Shown one piece after another: positions 12,173-25,600 of a DNA stretch of 64,000 bases (position 1 is its first letter; every line of letters begins with the position of its first letter). The notes below the pieces were generated by a model that saw nothing but the letters and a program-made list of their open reading frames with translations, made no database searches and had not been told where the DNA came from. Source of the stretch: Stictocephala bisonia (Eukaryota > Arthropoda > Insecta > Hemiptera > Membracidae); contig JAQJVL010002203.1 of the NCBI GenBank assembly GCA_035578905.1, forward strand, positions 50,758-114,757, read 5' to 3'. The position numbers were made by a program, and so were the translations under genes.

Positions 12173-13812
12173 GTAAGCAAAGCTTGGTCCAGTTGAAAAT
12201 TTCATTTTCTAACTTTACAAATACAATAACTACAAATATTACAAATACAATAACTACAAGTAAAAACCCCTAAAGGGCCCTGCTGTGGGCTTGGAGCTAT
12301 ACATCTACCAAAACCTAAGTCCTCTACCTTCAACAACGTCCTATGCCTGGTCTTTTCCCTTCCTATCATTGCTGTTTTGCCTACTTTTTATTAATAGAAT
12401 GTTGTAACAATAAATAATGCATCTACTGCTAAGCAAATAAATTATTGATTTATTAAGATCATTATTTCTTTTTAAGAATCAATAAAATAAAAATATTCAT
12501 GATAAAATATAAACTAATATAATGTTTACTGTCTCAAACCCTCCTGAATGATTCCAGGTCTTCAACCCTCTTGTTCTCTGTCTTCTTCTGAATTCTGGCT
12601 ATTAACTTTCATATCACACACTTTGATTATCTAATGAATCAAATGGAAAATGCAGTTTCCATAGCATTTTAAAATTTAATTGTTATGTTAATTAACTGTA
12701 TTACATCAAAAACACACCTTTATTTTTAATTCACAGAACTTATAAAGAGTAAAAAGGTTTATTCCAAATCCTTATATTTGATACAATTGTTTAGCATATA
12801 CTTTTAATATGATACAAAATAGATTTAGGGCCTGATTATAACGTCAGAGATGGATTTGGAAACAAATTTGTTGGATTAGCTCAGTTAAAGTATTATGATC
12901 AAACCATTGGACTGTCAAAACTCCTATAGGACTGTCAATATTATTCTGTAAATGTTGAAGGTTAATTAATATAATAAGATACTTGGGCATTTACTAGGAG
13001 AGATAAGTTAGGTTTTTGGTTTTCTACACTTGTGGAAATTTATACACGAGTACACAAACATTATTAAGAGACAATGGTCCAAACCCCTTAGGTAAATAAT
13101 TAAGTGGACCTTCCGGAATTTAACTCATGAACCTAAGTACTGAAAGCAACAGTGCTAATCACTAGACTATCAAGAAGCATAGTGGTTTGTTTGCAGCCTC
13201 ACATACTTCAACTGGAGAAAGTGTCAGTGGATCTGGAAATTTGTATCCTTCGTGTTGCTATAAATATTTTTGTTTTTGATACGAGATTTATTTCCCCAGG
13301 TAGTTTTGACGATTCTCTATCTCCTTTATACAATTATTTTGTATAGAGAGGTATGGAATTGCAAGTGTCACTTAAGAAGGAAATGTATGTTAAAAAAGGT
13401 AAGTTAGCCAAACAACAATTGGTTCAATTTGCCATCCAGTACTTTATACCCAATATTGTTTCAATTTAGTTTAAAGATTTTCTCTAGGTTTATGTATAAT
13501 TGTACATAGATTTTAAAAATCACACAAAACCTGGTTTCTCTGTAAATACATAGCATTTATCGTGCAAGGAAAAGTATTTAATAAGGTTTAGATCAACCCC
13601 ACTTGAATATTCCATTCAATTAGCTACTTTTTATCTAATTATATAATGAGCTAAGTGGTATAGACTTTTGTTGAATTATAAGTGCTGCAGTTTCTATGTC
13701 ACTATACCATACTTTGTAGGAACTTCTTCACGATTCATTCCTTTGTTCTAGTAAGGAAAGAACCTTGCTTTAGGTCTTTTAGCTGGTATTTGTTATCGTA
13801 GTTATTTAATAT
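12173..13812. other. No recognisable gene
   Basis: AT-rich DNA without a convincing exon. A short direct duplication (acaaatacaataactaca) lies near 12218-12260. A 64-codon frame at 13152-13346 has no recognised motif. Confidence 0.5.
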
Positions 13813-13814
13813 TA

Positions 13815-14779
13815 CGAGACGTGTTTTTAAAGTAAGTACCGATTTGGAATCCCACCGCTGTAGCACTGCGATCAGCATCCAGCGCATGCGTGCTAGATAC
13901 TACTATCTTTTGGCAAGCAACAGCCGCTGTTATAGACCCATTTGACTGTATTAAAGGTCGCTTATGACTGTTTAAAATTCTTCCTCTGATTAAAAATGCC
14001 GCCAACTGTAAAGTACATGTTGCGATGAGTTTCCGTAACAATAAAGACATGAAAGCAGCTGACATCATCGAGAGATCTGTGAAGTTTATTGAGAAAACAG
14101 AATGAGTGATGGGATGGTATGGAAATGGGTGAGAGCTTTTAAGGTTGTGCGAAAGTGCATGATGATGAACGAAGTCGGAAACCTCCACTTATTACTGATG
14201 ACTTGGTGCAAAATGTTAATGAAAAAAGTCAGAGAAAACAGATGCTTTACAACTGCATCATTATGTAGTGTGTCTTCAAGTGTCAAGAAGTGTGATTATT
14301 GAAATTGTGACAGACTGTTTGAAGTACCGAAAGTTATACTTACGGTGGGTTCCCAAAATGCTGACGAGAATAAAAAAAACAAATGTTTGACAAGAATCAC
14401 ACAAAAAATGTTTAACCAGTTCTCTCACAAGAGTAAGTTTTAACCATCAGAATTATCTCTAACATAAAAATCGTGATGGTTACAATTTTTTAAACCAAAT
14501 TAATTGTTACTTTGACATACTCACGATGAGTGTCAGCTGCTTCCACACCCTTAGCGTTATGAAAACGTACACAGCGCATAATTCACTGTTGGCGGCATAT
14601 TTAACCGGAGGAGGAATTTTAAACAGTCATGAATGATCTTAAATACAGTCGATTGAATCCGTAACGGCTGCTGTGGCTTGCCAATAGATAGTAGTACCCA
14701 GCACGCATGCGCTGAACGCCGACCGCAGCGCTACAGTGGCGGGATTCCAGAACGGTTCTTACTTTAAAAACACGCCTCA
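13815..14779 (+). mobile_element. mariner-like element with ~190-bp terminal inverted repeats
   Basis: Flanked by TA (13813-13814 and 14780-14781). The left end CGAGACGTGTTTTTAAAGTA pairs with the complement of the right end (ACTTTAAAAACACGCCTCA). Similarity of the arms extends over about 13815-14003 and 14585-14779, through the word gccgccaac / gttggcggc. TA duplication and a mariner-type transposase remnant inside place it in Tc1/mariner. Length is 965 bp. Confidence 0.88.
14010..14400 (+). pseudogene. mariner transposase N-terminal fragment
   Basis: Fragments in more than one frame resemble the helix-turn-helix part of a mariner transposase: DGMVWKWVRAFK, then in another frame ITDDLVQNVNEKVRENRCF, then a stretch like IVTDCLKYRKL followed by RWVPKMLT. 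The frame changes around 14145-14160 and again near 14290. The catalytic DDD half is absent, lost between this piece and the right inverted repeat. Confidence 0.75.
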
Positions 14780-14841
14780 TAATTACTTTTAGAATGAATC
14801 CTTCCAGAGAGTACTCATTGCTGGTAGGCAGTTTGCTGATA

Positions 14842-14995
14842 TGGTGGCTCAGTGGCTAAGGCTTCAGACTGCGGAGGGCAAGGTCCAAAGTTCGAATCCC
14901 CACTGAGCCAATGGTCGGTACTTCACTCGTTGAATAATGCACAGGCCTGTAGTCTCATGTGAACTGGTGAGTGAAGTGTTAAAAAAAGAAAAAAT
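14842..14995 (+). repeat. tRNA-derived SINE
   Basis: A pol III type-2 promoter layout: TGGCTCAGTGGCTAAGG resembles an A box and AGTTCGAATCC a B box about 50 bp later. This is followed by a non-tRNA body and an A-rich tail (aaaaaaagaaaaaatta). The 3' part of the tRNA-like head does not form a proper acceptor stem with the 5' part, so it is a SINE rather than a tRNA gene. Confidence 0.6.
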
Positions 14996-15839
14996 TATTA
15001 AATAAATATGCTTTATGAAACTTGTGAGGATTTTGTATACCTGTACTGGTGTGTAGTTATATTTTAAATTGCAATTTTAACAGCGTAATGCTATAAAATA
15101 TCCTCCATGTTTTTTTTTTTTTACTTAAATCTAGAAATAAGAGTACTATATGTCTGTAAATCATTTAGTAGTATCTAAAAGAACACATATCATGATGAAA
15201 TTTTATAAAAATACAAGTATTAAGAAGGGAAAATTGGCTTTGTAATTGGTAAGTTGATTTGGGAGAGTCACAAATGAAGTTTCCAGGTATCTTACAGGTT
15301 TTGGAGCTTATAGAGCTGGGTAAATGATGTGGCTGGGAGATGAACAGGTTTTTCAAAATTTTTTTAAAGGATTAGAGCTGGGTAAATGCTTTTCATCAGG
15401 ACAGATTGGGTTTTTAGCATAAGACAACTTACGATGTACTGGTTGATAATTTAGGATGATTTGCGGAGGTTTGTGTTTTGTTTAAAAGTCACAGTTGTTT
15501 GGTATAAAGGGATGCTTTTTAGATGTTGAAGCAACCTTTCAGGATATGGTTGAGTTTCTGTAGGTTGTGGTGGTAACTAGTGACAAGGGGTAGTCATTTG
15601 GGACTATTTTTGGTTTTAAGTTAGTTTTGGTTAGGGGACTAAGGTAAAAGTAGTAACCGAGTTCAAAACATTTGGTTTTTTTTGGTAGTCAGTGCCTCCA
15701 AAACCTCTCTTTTGGAAGGCACTGATAAGTTGGCTGTTGTATTAATCTGGGTTTTTAGGAGAGTTTTTAGGTTTCTCCCATAGTTTTAGTAATAATAATT
15801 ATGAACAATATTATAAAATAATTGAAATATAAATTGAAT

Positions 15840-16420
15840 TTTACTTTCTCCCATAGCCTTTGCGTTAGCATAGACAAAGTATTGTGATCTTCAACAACAT
15901 TTTTTTTACAAGTTGGTCTAAAACTCCATTTTAGAGTCCCCTGAACTCAAAAAAGTGCTCTTTTTATTTTGGTATCTGTTCGTATGTATGTGTGTATGTG
16001 CAGTACACTGGAGACCAAACGGATGAATCAATTTTTGTGAAATTTGATATGTATGTGTATTTAGCCAATATCTCCAGACCGTTACAAAAATGAAATTGTA
16101 TCAAAAACGGCTCTAACGATTTTGATTAAATTTTCAGAAAAGATGTGAATTACAATTTGAAATATTTTAGTAAAAATCGCATGTCTCTAACTTAATTAGT
16201 TTTTTAGTTATGGCAAAAAAAATTTTGGGAATTAAACTGGTAATTTTCAAAGTTTTGATTATTTTTGGTGTTTAATATAGGAAAAAGTTTGTGCAAATTC
16301 TTTGGAACCATTTATTTATTTTGGTTTGCAAAAAGATTACTTACAATTTTGTATACTATAAAAAATCAATATCAATTGATGAGGAGGATTAGTCAGAAGG
16401 GTTGACATTTTACCAAAATA
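15840..16420 (+). repeat. Dispersed repeat, antisense relative of the 63-kb direct repeat
   Basis: Words such as cccatagcctttgcgttagc, ggtctaaaactccatttta and ttggaaccatttatttat recur in reverse complement at 63363-63700. The two loci therefore share a non-coding dispersed repeat. No element ends are clear here. Confidence 0.6.
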
Positions 16421-16618
16421 ACATTAACTTTTTTAAATAACTTACTAATTAAAAAGTTAAAATTATTTCTGAGTATAAAAACAATATCACATACAGTATA
16501 ATATATTTGTTTAATCTGTGTACTGTGACAGCAGAAAACAAAATATTGAAAGAGATATAATGTTGAGAAATAATTACATAATGTCTTGTCTCATGATTTG
16601 TAAACCACTAATTATCCG

Positions 16619-19600
16619 ATGTTGATTGTGTTCGGAAGTGTTACAGCCATCCAATATGTTTTTGTTCTGTTATGTGTGATAGAAAATGCAATTGTTCAAG
16701 GTCGGAAGAAAATACAAATTTCTGTCGAGACTCAGGATGAAGAACAAACCGGTAACTAAACTTTAATCGTTTAAATATTGATTATTTCAGATTTTAGTTC
16801 ACAGATTTCAGTTTAAAAACTGTTTTACTTCTTTTTTAAGATTCAAAGCGATTAATTTTCTTAACTACAAATAATTTCTTTTTAGTTATTTCCTGAATTC
16901 TATCAAATTAATAAGATTAATTCATCTACTAGAGGGTTAACTCTTTAACTCGTAGGTTAGTTAAAGAGGAAGGATTATGTCATTTTCATACATTTTTCAA
17001 CACTATTTCAAGGTGTTAATCTTAATAGTAAACATTTGTGGAACTCATGACACAGATTAGTCAACTTGTTATCAAACTTAACAGTAAAATTACTGATATC
17101 TTCATCACAGGTTTTTTAATGACTGAGGAAGGAGCCTGTGGCCAGAAAATATTTCACTAACCAGTTCTGTTTTTACTATGTGAATGTATTTCTATGTGTA
17201 GTTTACCCCACGTATGCTACTTTCCTTTCCTTTAGTTTTTCACTAATATATTCATCACAATCTATATGTAAGGAGAATTGAGTTCTCTTTGAATAGACAG
17301 ACCAACTCTACTAAAATAATCAATTAAAAGTCAATAAACTATGTTATGTTACAGACCATTTAAAGGTACAATACAAAGGTTGGGAAGATCCTTGTTTCTA
17401 TAACTCAATGGAATCAATAATGGAAGTGTTCCAAAATAGTGTAGTAAGTATATAATTAAATATCACCATTACTATGGATAGCTTTTTGCTGGTTAAAATG
17501 GCTTTGATAGTGAAATACAGTAGAAACCCAATTTTCCGTCAGGGGTAGGGACCGCGGCCGTGACAGATTGGAGAATAGACGGATTATAGAGAATTCACCC
17601 ACTCACACTTATATCGCTGGAAACTTATTATTAGTGCTTAGGCACGTTAAATTTTAATCCTGTATAGTACAAATTGATTAACTAAATGACAATGAAAAGG
17701 TTAGAAAAAAGATATGTTACAAAATGTATATACTGCAGGTCACAATTACGCTTTTATTACAGTAGGCCTAGTTTTAATATAAAACATAAGCTTGTACATT
17801 ATGTAAAGAGCACAAACATTAATTATCAACATTCTTAAAATTGAACTGCAGTACAGTGTAATATATTAAAGCCAAGTTCCCTCGGCCAGTGTTTTCGCAG
17901 ACATCAGACAGATGTCGGTACACGGATAGTGTGTTGCTTGTGTATCATCAGACATGACCGTTCCAACGGCCCGTGACCTGTGTAGGCATCATGGCTTAAA
18001 ACTTCATCTCCAACCATAGGCCTTTGTAGTGCCACCTCTTCCCCATGTTGTACGGGATCTGTTCAGGCAGCCACGGACGGCCTGTCCGTACGTCAGGCGT
18101 ATACAAGCGAGCTGTTCCAACGACCTGTTATGTGGTAGACAGCAGACGAGGCCTTACGGATGACAGGTCGTTGGAACTAGGCCTATGAGGGCTAGATGGC
18201 TGGAGGGGGAAATTTTCGTCTTCCAAACGGATAAGTCATACGGCAACATTATTAACCCCCTAACATTTTTGTTTAATCTGAGCTTAAGAACAAATGTTTT
18301 TCCTGATAAATGGAAAATCACTAAAATAACTCCAATTTTTAAGAGTGGTCAAAAATCCCAAATTACTAATTATAGACCAGTAGCAGTGTTGTCAGTACCA
18401 GCGAAGATTTTTGAGATGGTCATTCATAAATATTTATTCAGTCACTTTGAAAAGCATATTTCTGTTAAGCAGCACGGATTCGTACCAGGAAGATCCGTCA
18501 ATACTAATTTGCTTTACTTTACAAACTATGTTTTCTCGGGTCTTGATTTTGGGACTCGGACTGACGCTTTATTCCTCGACCTGGCAAAGGCATTCGATAA
18601 GGTCGATCATTCTATTTTATTTAAAAAATTACATTTCTACGGAGTTTCATCAAATCTTTTACATTTTTTTAAGTCTTACATAGTTAATAGGAAACAATTT
18701 GTTCATTACAGTGGCTTTTCATCATCAACTTTTAACGTTCAATCAGGCGTACCTCAGGGCTCGAACCTGGGGCCTTGCCTGTTCACCATTTTAATTAATG
18801 ATTTAATAGATTGCGTACGCTTCACTGAAACATTGTTGTTCGCTAATGATTTGAAAATGTTTAAATACATTAAGAATCTTGATGATACCGCCTGTTTACA
18901 GCGTGATATAGACAATGTATTCACTTGGAGTGTTTTAAATAAAATGACGTTTAATGTTTCAAAATGCCACTTAATGACATTCACAAGGGCACAAGATTTT
19001 TTCAAAAATGATTATTTTTTCAACGGTGTTTTAATAGCTAGAGTAAATAAAACAAAAGATTTAGGCGTATACTTAAATGATTCACTATCTTTTAATCCTC
19101 ATATCGAATTATGCATAGCCACAGCCAGTAAAATGATGGGTTTCACTTTTAGACAAAGTGCAAGTTTCCAAAACACTGTAACCATCATTATGCTTTACAA
19201 TGCTTTCGTTAGGTCAAGGTTGGAGAGTGGGACTATCATGTGGAATCCAATTCATTCAACATATTGAGAAGCGGTTGAAAGAGTTCAAAAGCGATTTTTA
19301 AGATTTCTCTTTTTCAAATGTTTTAATGTTTACACGTACACGGTTCCATATGATGAGCTGTTGGTGTTGTTTGGGTTCCGGAGTCTTGACACGAGGAGAA
19401 CACTAATGGGCCTGGTGTTCCTGTATAGACTGGTGCGTGGCGGGGTAGACGATACCGCTAGCTTGCGGGCCTCTCTTTCCGTGTACCTACATTTCATAGT
19501 CGCAATAAACTTCTGTTCTCTGTTCCCTACTGCCGCACGACGGCACATGCTTCATCCCCCCTTCACAGCCTCATGACATCTTACAATAATTTACTCCTTT

Positions 19601-22600
19601 CCAATAATAGTAATGTAGATCTATTTTTTGACTCTTTTAAAATATTTAAAGCTAATTGCCTGTCTTGTTTAAGTCAACGCTCTACATAATTTTGTTTTGT
19701 TTATTACTCTGTTATGAATTCTATATTGTTAACTGTTCAAAATATATTTATTATTGTTATTATTTATTGTCGTTATGGTTGTCAATTGTTTAAAATATTT
19801 ATTACTGTTATTATTTATTGTTGTTATTGTTCTTAATTGTTTAAAATATTCATTACTGCTATTGTTGCTGAATGCTAATCTATACTAATATTACTTATTA
19901 TTTTTATTTAATTGCATGTCATTATGTTTTTTGCATCCTCATCAAGCATGTATTGTTCCGTTCCATATAAATTTAAGTTAAATTAGAATCTATAGTATTA
20001 CAGTTTGGCATCTTATTTTTTTGTTATTTTTATAATGTGAAGTGATTTAGTGAATAAGTTATACAACCCACTAAAATAAATATAAGTATTAATATGAACT
20101 GCTTTGGTTTTTACTGTATTGAAGCATGTAAATAAATAAATAGTATGGCGGAGACCTGTACATAAAAAAAAAAAAAAAAAACTACTATATCATATTGTGT
20201 GTAACAGGTCCACCAAATTGATGAATAAATTAATCAAACTAAATAAATAATAAATTGTTTTAATGGGGAAAGGGATATATTTAATTAAAATAAATAACAA
20301 ACATTCAGATAATATTCGAAAATCGTTGTAAGTAAATAACCAGCCAGCTAGAAAAGCGAATAGAGATGCTTGTGTCGTGGCAGATGTTTTCCAAGAATTC
20401 AGTAAACAACGTTCCTTTGTATTATTATCTACAGACAAGGGCTATCGTGTCGCCACAAGACTCGACATGACAATCTAGGGTGATGCGCAGGTAGCCTCTA
20501 ACCAGGACCCAATCATAAGAGAAGTGATTGGTTAACGAAACCTAGCCTCGGAAAAGGAAGGACGCTATAGGCTGACGGTATGGAGGAGAAGGAGAACCAC
20601 GCTTGTGACTGAAACGGACGGGCAACTGACGCCAACAGCCAGGACTCTCGGCCACTTCTCTCTAGACCGATGTAGGATTAACTACTTGGGTGTCCACAGG
20701 ACTCCAACTTTTTAATTGTGTAAAAGTATCATGTCAATAGAGTAGATATCAATCTCAGAAAGTAATTTGAAGTTAAAAACGTAGATTTTTTAGTAGAAGT
20801 GTGGTAAAATCATTCTTGTTAGTTTAATCGGAAAATATAGGAGGAAACAACGAGGCCCATCCGAAACAATGAATATTACAGATAAGTTTAGTTATAAGTC
20901 TAGTTTAAATAATGTTTCAGAAAATTGTTTTTTAGACAATTAATCAAAGTCTAGTTTTGTTGTAATAGAAAATTTTTCAGGGAGAAAAGTAAAGTAAATT
21001 TAACTAAATGTTTTAATAAACAAGATTTGTCAAACCAGTCTTGATTTCTTGTATTATACAGCTCCACCAAATTACCCACATTTAAACCTTGAGAATAGAA
21101 AAAATTAAATATTTAAGTAGAAGAATATTTTTGATTAAATTAATTATGAATTTTAAATTAATGTAACCTCACACAGGAGAAAGAACGTTACACGTGGCGC
21201 GACGAACCCAGACACTGACGAATAACAGAACCTGGCGGGAAATAGGGTGACGGACAATCGGGTTTTCACTGTATGTTAATTAAATATAGTTTATGTAGTG
21301 AATTAAAATATATTATTTACTGAATAAACCCAATTCGTTTACATTTTCTCTTAAATTTAAGACATCAGCGAAAGAAATTTACTGAAGATACTTTGTTAAT
21401 TAGGTGATTCTTAAAGAATTAAAGAATCTTATTTAATCATTGTTAAAGCCTACTGAGCTGATATATATAACAAATAATAAGGTATTCTTTGACCTTTGAC
21501 GTCTTCAGCTACAAAATGGAGTTCTTGCTCTGAAAAACCAGTAGTCCAATAAATAGGATTTTGTAGCTGAAGACAACAAAGGTACGTTAACCTTATTATT
21601 TGTTATAAAACTTATTTAAACTACTACATCCCATTAATATAATGTGAAACACTCAAAGTACAAGGAAATGAGTATAAAATAATTATTGTTTATACTGTAT
21701 TGACTTACTTACATTAGTATTTGAAGAATAAAATTGGCTACAAAAATAAGGAGAATTTAATTCACAAAAAGAGAGTTCCCTGAGTCCAAAAAAATCTAAC
21801 CTAAAATTAATTGGTCTACATGCTTGTCTCCTATGACTCATTAGAACACTATATCTTTATTTTGGATGGATTTAAATCAAATTTAGCAAATATTTGGATG
21901 AAGGTTTTGTGTTTAATATACTGATAGATATATTAAACAGAAGTGCCAATCTAAGTATATTAAAAATGTTGCATTATAATCATGCAAAGTTTAAGAAACA
22001 AGGCATAAATTGCATATATTAGTGATTTTAAGTTTTTTATCTCTTGAATCAATTAATTATTTACCTCCACTCAGTAGTTGCTGTCGATGTGGACAATACT
22101 GGAGAAGACTGAAGTGTCCATGTCGGGCGGTGGTCTGAGTTTGGATGTTGTCTAGGAAAGAGAATCTTTATCAGGCGGGTCAATTAACTGACAATCGGAC
22201 CAATCATGTGGTTCAGATTCCACATAAAGCTGTTGGTCTCTTAAATGCTATTGGGCTATTGATAAATGGCCCTTTTTTAAGTCAACCTTAGTTACTAACA
22301 GTGACTACACGAGTTAATCTACTATCATTTGCCCATATCTATACACTCAGCGTCCTAGTGATGAATAAAGATAACTACTAAAACACCAATAGTAGATATA
22401 AGTAGATGAATATGGGCCATGAATGAGAGTGTAGATAAACTTTTGTATTCTCTGTTATTAACACAAGACATTGAGCTTTAGAAAGAATCATTACTATTAT
22501 CTCAACAGCCAGGTCAACTAAGGGACCCACAGTATATTTTACCTCCAGTGGACATACATACCTCCATTTTACAAGTATTGTAAAGTAACCACAAACAACT

Positions 22601-25600
22601 TAATCTAAAAAAAATATACAATAATGAATGAAGATGGCTAATAAGACTGAGACAGAACAATGAATGAAAAAATCAGCAATTTTGAAGTAACATAAATATT
22701 TGGATTAAGATAACTATAAGTACCAAACACGATAATAAACAGAGTATAAGACAAGTAGGTTTGGGTGTTACAATATAATTATTATAACAATAACAAGGAT
22801 AACAATAACACTGTCAGATGACAATAACTATAGCATAAGAGCATATAACTATGGTTAGGTGTAAGAGAGGGCTTTTTAGTCCTAACCTCGCCAATTGTAA
22901 CATAAATGTACAATAAATTCATTTTTCATTTCATAAAATAACAAGAGTATCATATAAATAATTTTCAATAAGATGTATAGCACAGGATCCAAATCACTTA
23001 GTACTGGTCTATTGATCTATGTGACAAGACAATACTCATTTCTCTTCACTGGTCACCAAACAGACTTCTTTGGCAGTATCAAAACTGTTGGTAACTATTG
23101 AAGCTGACATCATGAAAAAAGGGACTGAGAACAGCTCCTATTACAATCTCCCCAACACTTGGACTGCAGTATTATATTTCAATGCTGATTAAAATAGTTG
23201 TATGATGACTTTTATTTTAAAAATATACGAGGCAATGTGATTATTTTTGTTGATGTAAAATAAATTGCAGAAAACTCATTAATATACTGCAGAATATGCT
23301 ATTTTCTATTCTATGTATTTATATTTGTCCAATAATTATAAATAATAGATGTTAAAAAATGTAATTTCTTATTGGTTAAGACAGTAAAAAGTATGAGGCA
23401 CTTTACATCAAATTAATACTAGAATAGAATTAAAAATGTATGTTCATTGCAGAGTGATCGCAAAATGAAGCCTAAGTTTTAATAGTAACAAAACTATTGC
23501 TTATTACAAATTTCTATTAATTCAATTCTGCCTTATGACACAACATGTTCCGGCGCAAGTTACTGTAGTGAAAAAAGTTTGCAGCATATCACAGGGGACA
23601 AAAATGAGCCAAGCTACTGCGACACAAAACGTGTGCCATGGGCAATGGAAACAGGCAGCAAAATGCACAGTGGACCTTCATCTTTCTCCTCTTAGTACAA
23701 CACACAGTATAAACACCTCTTCAAGAATGTTGATAGAATAGAAACTTTAGACCAATTTTTCCCATCACATGCCACGCAACTTATGTCTGGGACTTGTAAA
23801 ATTGGAAACTAGGCCTAAAGTGTGTAACATAATAGAACATAAGCATGAGTAATTTCTTTAAAATTGTAGTAACTTTAGTAATTTACTGATTTTCTCATAC
23901 AGGTTCAATTTGGCGCAGGATCTAGGTCTCTTGTGAGTCTTTTCATAAACAAATGCTTTTCCTCACCACCTTCATGGGATAGCAAGAGTGCCGGCCGTAA
24001 TAGGAATCCGTTTATTAACATCGAGGGAAACTCACACATGTGTACGTACATAAAAATTAAATTTTTAACCTAGGTGATTTAACCTAAACTTAATTATCCT
24101 AAGTCAGATAAAATACTCACAGTGTAAAGTCTTCCATATACGATAATGGTCAATTTTGCTTTGGGAAATCTTTTACTAAGACTCCCAACACTTTCTAAAA
24201 ACTTTAAAAATAATATGGTAGGCAAAACTGAGTGTGGATAATGATATGGCATATTAAAATTAATTTAAATTAAAGTTCTATTCCATATAAAAATATCTAT
24301 ATTGAATAGTGCTAACAATTTGTATGTATTCAAAGTTCAGTTTTATATTAGATGAACACAATTGTTTGCCGTAATACAATATTAGATACATATTAATCAA
24401 ATGTTACAACATGTAATGTAACATTGTTTTGAGTTAAATTGCTATAATAGAGTTTCTGCTGTTTATAATTCTTCAGTGGTGTACACTAGTTTCTCTAACT
24501 TAGTAAAAGAAGAGGCCAATCTCTCTGTCTATTCCCCATAGACTATATACAGATCCGTCAAGGGAACTTATTCAAAGGGAGAGAACCAATTCAATACAGG
24601 GTGAACATTACCCTAGTCCAGGCCAGATTCCAACTTGCACTATCTATAACACAGGCTCAAAGTCCTGATTTCAAACTATTCGGCTGCTGGCTCATCTACA
24701 TTTGAAGTGAGTCCTTCAACCTATTGCTCATTTTTGCCACTTCTAGAATTCCAATTTTTTTACTTATCTGCAGTAAGTTTTCAGTTCTTTCATTGGGTCT
24801 GCTTTGCACAGAGTCCCCTTCACTATCGTATCTCTTCCCATCTTGTTTTTTCCATTACTCTAGTCCCAAGCTCAGCTCTTCTTTCTACACCTCCCACTCC
24901 CCTAATCCATATATCTCTAGATCTTTCTCTTGTCATCCAACCTCCCAATTCTTTTAATCCATTCAGTTATAATAGGCACCTATATTGATCTTATTTCAAG
25001 AGTTGTTTTCATGATCTGCCCATGAAAGTCTACTACCACCTATAGTTACTACTGTAAACATAATTCGATCATCTACTGGTATATTTTGGATGCTTTTGTG
25101 TAGGGGTTTTCTCTAAAAAACATACTTTTATCCTTTTTCACCAAATCATTAAATCTACTGAAGGCAATGGCAGTTTGAAGAGGCAAATGGAGTGACTGTG
25201 CAGTTTCTCAGCTGAATAATTTCATAATAGGAGAGTCATCTGCAAGCATTATGCAGGTGGTATAAAGGTTTTGAATTCAAATTGTAAAATTGTTTTCCAA
25301 CAAAATAAAGGGATGGGTCCCAGCTCAGATCCCTGAGGAATGCTTCGGCAATTGATTTGACGTTTTCTAAACATACTGCTTACATCATGTGTAATATTAT
25401 GGGTCTTCTCAATTTGAGATCTTTCTCTTAAATAAATTGTTATACCAATAAGCTGTTAATGAGCAAGATAAACAAATCAAATTCGCAACCAATTTTACAT
25501 TGATTTTGATAAACTTAATATTTAAAAATTCCTATGAGTCTTTAAATTATTGGGGATTGACATATAAAGTAGTGAAAATAAATTAAAAAAAATGTTAAAG

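Larger units (their letters stand above)
17518..21271. mobile_element. pogo/Tigger-like transposon ends enclosing nested insertions
   Basis: Left end CAGTAGAAACCCAATTTTCC (17518) and right end, read on the other strand, CAGTGAAAACCCGATTGTCC (21271) form a diverged inverted repeat of about 24 bp, flanked by TA (17516-17517, 21272-21273). CAGT-type ends with TA duplication fit the pogo/Tigger group. No transposase is visible. The interior is taken up by a LINE (about 18225-20180) and a probable LTR (20200-21192). Confidence 0.65.

Noticed and set aside
14842..14910. A tRNA gene
   Set aside because: A- and B-box-like words are present, but the ends do not form an acceptor stem and anticodon arm in the right places. 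A SINE head fits better.
20205..21073. LINE/SINE insertion flanked by a 12-bp duplication (tccaccaaatt)
   Set aside because: The two copies are imperfect, and the TGTAAC...GTTACA ends with a following primer-like site explain the block better as an LTR.
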